Shown here: one piece after another, positions 63,901-64,000 of the stretch
How positions within the stretch are numbered: the stretch's first letter is position 1
Layout: each line of letters starts with the position of its first letter
Notes under the pieces: model-generated
Databases searched by the model: none
Seen by the model: only the letters and a program-made list of their open reading frames with translations
What the model was told of the DNA's origin: nothing
Source of the DNA: Metallyticus violacea
Taxonomy: Eukaryota > Arthropoda > Insecta > Mantodea > Metallyticidae
NCBI GenBank assembly: GCA_030762175.1
Contig: CM060833.1
Location: 2,581,501-2,645,500 of the forward strand
Direction of reading: 5' to 3'
Length of the DNA: 64,000 bases
Translations under genes and position numbers: made by a program

Positions 63901-64000
63901 AACCGCCCGGCCACCCCTACTCTACATGAATGTTCCCTTTCCAGATTGTGATCATCATTATGTTTACAGGCAAAGCACCCACTGCAGTTTGCAGTCGCTG

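Noticed and set aside
1..64000. CRISPR arrays, bacterial operons or phage genes
   Set aside because: No regular short spaced repeats, no ribosome-binding-site patterns, and the only intact gene has spliceosomal introns.

Overview
This is a eukaryotic, almost certainly insect, genomic window. It is AT-rich and has long introns with GT-AG splice sites. It is packed with decayed Tc1/mariner transposons, two tRNA-headed SINE families, Penelope-like elements and LINE remnants. The tRNA-type SINEs and the abundance of mariners would suit a large hemimetabolous insect genome (for example Blattodea), but that placement is a weak inference. No prokaryotic operon, CRISPR array or virus is visible.

One host gene can be supported: an ABC transporter of subfamily G (ABCG1/ABCG4-like half-transporter) on the minus strand. 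It runs from about 48.25 kb down to its stop codon at 3.89 kb. I reconstructed ten coding exons (48137-48254, 36323-36512, 31981-32126, 28147-28385, 26272-26391, 20503-20651, 20052-20220, 10624-10724, 6474-6629, 3893-4315). All junctions are GT/AG, all intron phases agree, and together they give about 602 uninterrupted residues. These carry Walker A, Q-loop, ABC signature, Walker B, D-loop and H-loop, followed by the six-helix membrane domain. Only the short N-terminal part before the first beta strand is missing. It should end in phase 1 and lie upstream of 48254; I could not find it up to position 64000.

The introns (0.16-11.6 kb) and the upstream flank are a transposon graveyard. From left to right: SINE B; a 191-bp palindrome; a Penelope-like relic between long inverted arms; mariner relics; mariner family A; a second Penelope-like relic with reverse transcriptase and GIY-YIG domains; element family J with TA-flanked terminal repeats; a LINE 3' fragment; family F; a Tc1 element interrupted by a SINE; element H with 23-bp terminal repeats; family G; a mariner nested inside another mariner; several SINE A copies; and more mariners up to 30 bp from the Walker A exon. 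Upstream of the gene lie a young SINE B, an unassigned CpG-containing stretch, a LINE RNase H fragment, copies of families A and J, a ZBED5/hAT-like relic, a second Tc1 relic and diverged tandem repeats.

Nothing here is convincingly a new functional system. The most useful results are the full exon chain of the ABCG gene, including two short exons that no long open frame reveals, and several structural oddities: the palindrome, the Penelope inverted arms, a hammerhead-like motif, nested elements, and a dispersed tandem repeat of about 165 bp.
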